DNA of 9,065 nucleotides from Alphaproteobacteria bacterium (GTDB lineage Bacteria > Pseudomonadota > Alphaproteobacteria > JAEULC01): assembly GCA_020851015.1 (NCBI GenBank), contig JADZDN010000369.1, positions 1 through 9,065 on the forward strand, in the 5' to 3' direction. The translations under genes and the position numbers were made by a program. Below, piece by piece: positions 6,934 through 9,065 of this stretch. Under the pieces are notes generated by a model. The model was not told the DNA's origin. It searched no databases and worked only from the letters and a program-made list of their open reading frames with translations. Numbering within the stretch: the first letter of the stretch is position 1; each line of letters opens with the position of its first letter.

Positions 6934-7214
6934 CAGGCCCTGCGTCGCGCGCGTCCGCGCCGGGCGCGCAGGATACTGAAGGCCTCCTCCACGGGAATAC
7001 CCTTACCGTCTTTGATATCCTTGATGCCCTGGCGGATCGATACCCGCAATTCCTCCAAGTCGCGCCGGCGCAGGAAGCGCTTATCGCTCCAGTCGCGCAA
7101 TGCCTCGCGGATGATCTCGCTGGAGGAGGCGTATTCGCCGGCCTCGACGGCGGCGCGCACCAGCTTCGCCATTTCGGCGGTCAGCGCGATGGTCATGCGT
7201 TCGATCTCGGCCAT
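6933..7214 (-). CDS. ParD-like ribbon-helix-helix antitoxin
   Basis: The 93-residue product begins with ERMTIALTAEMAKLVRAAVE, a ribbon-helix-helix DNA-binding N terminus (residues 5-45). It continues with AGEYASSSEIIREALRDW, the characteristic ParD / CopG-like second helix pair. The middle region (DLEELRVSIRQGIKDIKDGKGIPVEEAF) is the toxin-wrapping tail seen in this family. It is expected to neutralise the downstream toxin and, with it, repress their shared promoter. ATG 7214 has a clear Shine-Dalgarno AAGGAA six bases upstream (minus strand, 7226-7221). The last 11 residues are unusually basic, with seven arginines, beyond the usual family ending. The stop TGA overlaps the toxin ATG by one base. 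Confidence 0.88.
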   Translation of the reverse strand: MAEIERMTIALTAEMAKLVRAAVEAGEYASSSEIIREALRDWSDKRFLRRRDLEELRVSIRQGIKDIKDGKGIPVEEAFSILRARRGRARRRA

Positions 7215-7233
7215 GGCGGGTTCCTTGTTACGA

Positions 7234-7253
7234 TTTCATACTTTATCATACTT
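7234..7253. repeat. Tandem 10-bp direct repeat, putative operator of the toxin-antitoxin operon
   Basis: Two adjacent 10-mers, TTTCATACTT (7234-7243) and TATCATACTT (7244-7253), share TCATACTT exactly, with a 10-bp period that puts both on the same face of the helix. They lie just upstream of the antitoxin and cover its predicted -10 box and transcription start. Ribbon-helix-helix antitoxins bind such short repeated sites cooperatively, so an autoregulatory operator is a reasonable inference. The block is AT-rich within GC-rich surroundings. Confidence 0.55.
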
Positions 7254-7273
7254 GGTGACGGCGCCGCCGCCAA
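7245..7273 (-). promoter_or_regulatory. Sigma-70-type promoter of the parD-parE-like operon
   Basis: On the minus strand TTGGCG (7273-7268, 4/6 of consensus) and TATGAT (7250-7245, 5/6) are separated by exactly 17 bases. The predicted start near 7238 would leave a leader of about 24 bases to the antitoxin ATG at 7214. The -35 box lies six bases past the lrp stop, so the antitoxin operon need not rely on lrp transcription. The -10 box lies within the tandem repeat at 7234-7253. Confidence 0.55.
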
Positions 7274-7279
7274 GCCGCG

Positions 7280-7747
7280 TCACCGCGCGTAGGTGAGCGG
7301 CAGGGCCGTCGTGTACTTGATCGACTCCATGGCGAAGGCCGAGCTGACGTCCGACAGCGCCACGCGCGCGATCAGGCGCTTGTAGACCGCGTCGTAGGCC
7401 GCGATGTCCGGCACGACGATGCGCAGCAGATAGTCCACGTCGCCGCTCATCCGGTAGAACTCCACAACCTCCGGGAAGTCGCGCACCGCGTTGGCGAATT
7501 TCTCCAGCCAGGCCAGATCGTGCTGGTTGGTGCGCACCGACACGAAGACGGTAACGCCGACATTGAGCTTTTGCGGATCGAGCACGGCGACGCGCGCCTG
7601 GATGATCCCCGCCTCCTCCAGCTTCTGGATGCGCCGCCAACAGGGAGTCGGCGATAGGCCGACCCTTTCCGCGACCGTCGCCACCGGCAGCGTGGCATCG
7701 ACCTGCAGAATGGAGAGGATTTTGCGGTCTAGGTCATCTAGAAGCAT
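7280..7747 (-). CDS. Lrp/AsnC-family transcriptional regulator, DecR-like
   Basis: The 155-residue product is a typical feast/famine regulator. It has an N-terminal helix-turn-helix (about 20-50, with VATVAERVGLSPTPCWRRIQ) followed by a ligand-binding RAM domain (about 60-145, with VFVSVRTNQHDL, EFYRMSGDVDYLLRI and YKRLIARV). The TPCWRR recognition-helix pattern and the C terminus SDVSSAFAMESIKYTTALPL resemble E. coli DecR (YbaO), which senses cysteine; the ligand here is unknown and no cysteine desulfidase gene adjoins. ATG 7747 is preferred to an in-frame ATG at 7783 because the upstream ATG overlaps the -10 box of a strong promoter, and homologous proteins begin at about MLLDDLDRKI. The gene diverges from the DUF6356 gene, the most obvious candidate target besides lrp itself. 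Confidence 0.93.
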   Translation of the reverse strand: MLLDDLDRKILSILQVDATLPVATVAERVGLSPTPCWRRIQKLEEAGIIQARVAVLDPQKLNVGVTVFVSVRTNQHDLAWLEKFANAVRDFPEVVEFYRMSGDVDYLLRIVVPDIAAYDAVYKRLIARVALSDVSSAFAMESIKYTTALPLTYAR

Positions 7748-7772
7748 ATAATTTCTCAATTCGCGTTGAATA

Positions 7773-7787
7773 AGGAATATCATTCTA
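7773..7787. promoter_or_regulatory. Lrp-like palindromic site overlapping the lrp promoter
   Basis: AGGAATATCATTCTA (plus strand) contains the inverted halves GAAT and ATTC around a 3-base centre. On the minus strand it matches 11 of 15 positions of the E. coli Lrp consensus YAGHAWATTWTDCTR. It covers the -10 box and the start region of lrp, a position suited to autorepression. Binding is inferred only. Confidence 0.4.
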
Positions 7788-7810
7788 ATACTGCGCGGTT
7801 TTCAGGTCAA
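7782..7810 (-). promoter_or_regulatory. Sigma-70-type promoter of lrp
   Basis: On the minus strand TTGACC (7810-7805, 5/6) and TAGAAT (7787-7782, 5/6) are spaced by exactly 17 bases. Transcription would start near 7775, leaving about 28 bases of leader to ATG 7747. This is the best promoter match in the window. I see no comparably good promoter for the rightward DUF6356 gene in the same intergenic region. Confidence 0.6.
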
Positions 7811-7904
7811 AATTGCAACCCAAATCCCTGCTGGTCTGGCAAGCTGTTGTTCCTGCTGACTATTCCGACCGTCCGACGGACCAAGCAGCAAAGGGGAGCG
7901 CGCC

Positions 7905-8156
7905 ATGTCGCCACGCAGCCTGTTCACCGATCACCCCGCCTCCGTCGGCGAGAGCTACACCGAGCATCTGGCAATGGCCTCGGGCTTCGGGCTCAAGATG
8001 ATCCTGGGCGGGCTCGCCTGCCTGGTGCATGGTGTCCTGCCCTTCCTGTTCCTGCGCACGGGCAGCAATGCGATCCGCGAGCTGCACACCAGGATGGTGA
8101 CCCATCGCGACCGCCGCGCCGCTAGCGCCGCGCTGCGCGACGTCTCCGCCGCCTAG
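7905..8156 (+). CDS. DUF6356 family small membrane protein
   Basis: The 83-residue product matches what I recall of the DUF6356 family of small alphaproteobacterial proteins: an N-terminal LFTDHPASVGESYTEHL, a hydrophobic segment from GLKMILGGLACLVHG to VLPFLFL (about 28-50), then RTGSNAIRELHTRM and a basic tail. One membrane helix, or a short hairpin around His42, is likely. No function is known to me. The ATG is preceded by AGGGGAG (7892-7898) with six bases of spacing, a good ribosome binding site. Upstream lie overlapping short palindromes (CCGTC-C-GACGG at 7869-7879, GTCCG-A-CGGAC at 7871-7881) of unknown meaning, perhaps a regulator site or leader hairpin. It is the only rightward gene between hemW and rph, diverges from lrp and converges with rdgB. 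Confidence 0.8.
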   Translation: MSPRSLFTDHPASVGESYTEHLAMASGFGLKMILGGLACLVHGVLPFLFLRTGSNAIRELHTRMVTHRDRRAASAALRDVSAA

Positions 8157-8172
8157 GCCTGCCTAGCGCGGC
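8148..8172. terminator. Hairpin spanning the convergent DUF6356 and rdgB stops
   Basis: GCCGCCTAGG (8148-8157) pairs with CCTAGCGCGGC (8162-8172) to give a 10-bp stem with one bulged base (8167) and a CCTG loop. Both TAG stop codons, at 8154-8156 on the plus strand and 8165-8163 on the minus strand, lie inside the stem, one per arm. There is no T run on either side, so it may act as a bidirectional 3' end or stabilising structure rather than a classical intrinsic terminator. Confidence 0.45.
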
Positions 8173-8828
8173 TCGCGCGCCAGCACCGTCAGCTTCGCTT
8201 CCCGACCGGGAAGCGCCGTCCAGCCCATGCCCGCCACCAGCTTGCGGAACGCGTCGGCGCGGTGGCTGATCGCGTGCTTCCGGAGCGGATCCATCTCGCC
8301 GAAGGTTTCGGCATGGCCGTCAGGCAGGAACATCGGGTCATAGCCGAAGCCGTGTGCGCCGCGCGGCGGCCAGACCAGCGTTCCGTCGACCCGCCCCTCG
8401 AAGCAGCGCGCGGCGCCGTCCGGCCGCGCAAAGCACAGCACGCTGACGAAATGCGCGCGGCGGTCGGCGGTCGCACCCAGCTCTCGGTTCACCCGCTCCA
8501 TGGCGAAGCGAAAATCGCGCGCCGGCTCGCCGTCCGGGCCTTTGGTCTCGGCCCAGCGCGCGGAATGGATGCCGGGCTTGCCGCCCAGCGCCGCGACGAC
8601 GATGCCGGAATCGTCGGCCAGCGCCGGCAGGCCGCTGCCCTGGGCGGCGGCGCGCGCCTTCAGCTCGGCATTGCCGACGAAGCTCGACGCGGTCTCCGCG
8701 GGCTCGGGCAGGCCCAGCGCGCCGGCCGCCACGCAGTCGAAGCCATAGGGCGCCAGCAGCTCGGCCATCTCGACAAGCTTGCCCTTGTTGTGGGTGGCGA
8801 TGACCAGGCGCCCCGCCATTGTCACCAT
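8163..8828 (-). CDS. rdgB: RdgB/HAM1 family dITP/XTP pyrophosphatase
   Basis: This enzyme hydrolyses non-canonical purine nucleotides (dITP, dXTP, ITP) to monophosphates, keeping them out of DNA and RNA. The 221-residue product shows the family motifs: IATHNKGK (10-17; Thr12, Asn14 and Lys17 bind the triphosphate), PAET with Glu45, FVGNAELKA (50-58), ADDSG (71-75, with Asp73 as expected catalytic base), [11 protein letters not shown] (83-93), HGFGYDPMF (149-157) and [11 protein letters not shown] (184-194). The glutamate usually found in the ENA motif is glycine here (Gly53). The start may be ATG 8828 or the fourth codon ATG 8819; the second gives [13 protein letters not shown], closer to the usual N terminus, and neither has a strong Shine-Dalgarno. 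It follows rph after 10 bases, the usual alphaproteobacterial order, and converges with the DUF6356 gene. Confidence 0.96.
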   Translation of the reverse strand: MVTMAGRLVIATHNKGKLVEMAELLAPYGFDCVAAGALGLPEPAETASSFVGNAELKARAAAQGSGLPALADDSGIVVAALGGKPGIHSARWAETKGPDGEPARDFRFAMERVNRELGATADRRAHFVSVLCFARPDGAARCFEGRVDGTLVWPPRGAHGFGYDPMFLPDGHAETFGEMDPLRKHAISHRADAFRKLVAGMGWTALPGREAKLTVLAREPR

Positions 8829-8838
8829 GCCACGACGC

Positions 8839-9065
8839 TCAGCCCTGGCCGGTCGCCTTGCGCTGCGCGTCCAACAGCTCGTTGATGCCCTTGCGGGCCA
8901 AGGCCATCAGCGCGTCGAACTGCTGGTCGGTGAACGGAGTCTTCTCGGCCGTGCCCTGGACCTCGACGATGCCGCCCTTGCCGGTGAGCACGAAATTGGC
9001 GTCGGCGTCGGCGTTGCTGTCCTCGGCGTAGTCGAGGTCGAGCACCGGCGTGCCCTTGAACAGGC
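8839..9065 (-). CDS. rph: Ribonuclease PH, C-terminal part
   Basis: RNase PH is a phosphorolytic 3'-5' exoribonuclease that trims tRNA precursor ends and forms a hexamer. Only the last 74 or so codons lie in the window. They read [20 protein letters not shown], then [22 protein letters not shown] and a closing helix ([20 protein letters not shown]). The [12 protein letters not shown] and [11 protein letters not shown] motifs identify the family clearly; Asp residues in the first belong to the phosphorolytic active-site region. The start is beyond the right edge. It is directly upstream of rdgB in the same direction, so the two probably share a transcript. Confidence 0.95.
   Translation of the reverse strand, partial: LFKGTPVLDLDYAEDSNADADANFVLTGKGGIVEVQGTAEKTPFTDQQFDALMALARKGINELLDAQRKATGQG

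Noticed and set aside
7748..7783. Lrp start at ATG 7783
   Set aside because: That ATG overlaps the -10 box of the lrp promoter and would not be in the mRNA.
1..9065. CRISPR array, tRNA or rRNA gene, insertion sequence, phage gene, or an undescribed defence system
   Set aside because: No repeat-spacer pattern, transposase, integrase, inverted terminal repeat or RNA-gene signature was seen. The only conflict-type element is the conventional ParD/ParE-like pair.

Overview
The window is a stretch of GC-rich bacterial chromosome with ordinary, tightly packed core genes and one short accessory-looking insert. The gene set and the look of the proteins suggest an alphaproteobacterium, perhaps Rhodospirillales-like. 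The pointers are rph-rdgB-hemW on one strand, gshB near rsmI-yraN, a SirB1/TPR protein, a DUF6356 protein and a DecR-like Lrp regulator. This assignment comes from recognition of families, not from a search.

Layout from left to right. Positions 1-143 (+) hold the tail of what looks like a branched-chain amino acid ABC permease, running head-on into gshB (glutathione synthetase). Read leftward from 3909, the minus strand carries rsmI, yraN, a two-BON-domain lipoprotein (DolP-like) and a SirB1/TPR protein. These four are nearly gapless or overlapping, and gshB follows after an 88-base gap. An LpoA-like lipoprotein (3885-5438, +) diverges from rsmI, and the two start regions overlap by 25 bases. 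In enterobacteria rsmI, lpoA, yraN, diaA and dolP are also neighbours, so this is a rearranged version of that locus without diaA. LpoA-like proteins activate peptidoglycan synthases and DolP-like proteins guard the outer membrane. RsmI methylates 16S rRNA and YraN is a nuclease-like protein of unknown role.

The right half is minus-strand rph (partial, from the window edge), rdgB and, further left, hemW. Between rdgB and hemW sit a small DUF6356 membrane protein on the plus strand, a divergent Lrp/AsnC regulator, and a ParD/ParE-type toxin-antitoxin pair whose toxin ends only 10 bases before the GTG start of hemW. The antitoxin has its own good promoter, with the -10 box inside a tandem 10-bp repeat that could be the autoregulatory operator. 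The lrp gene also has a strong promoter overlapped by an Lrp-like palindrome. The convergent DUF6356 and rdgB genes end inside one shared hairpin.

I found no CRISPR array, RNA gene, insertion sequence or phage gene, and no stretch above 300 bases without a gene. I see no clear undescribed system. The points most worth checking are placement of hemW behind an autoregulated toxin-antitoxin operon, the operator-like tandem repeat, the lrp/DUF6356 pair, and the overlapping divergent starts of rsmI and the LpoA-like gene.
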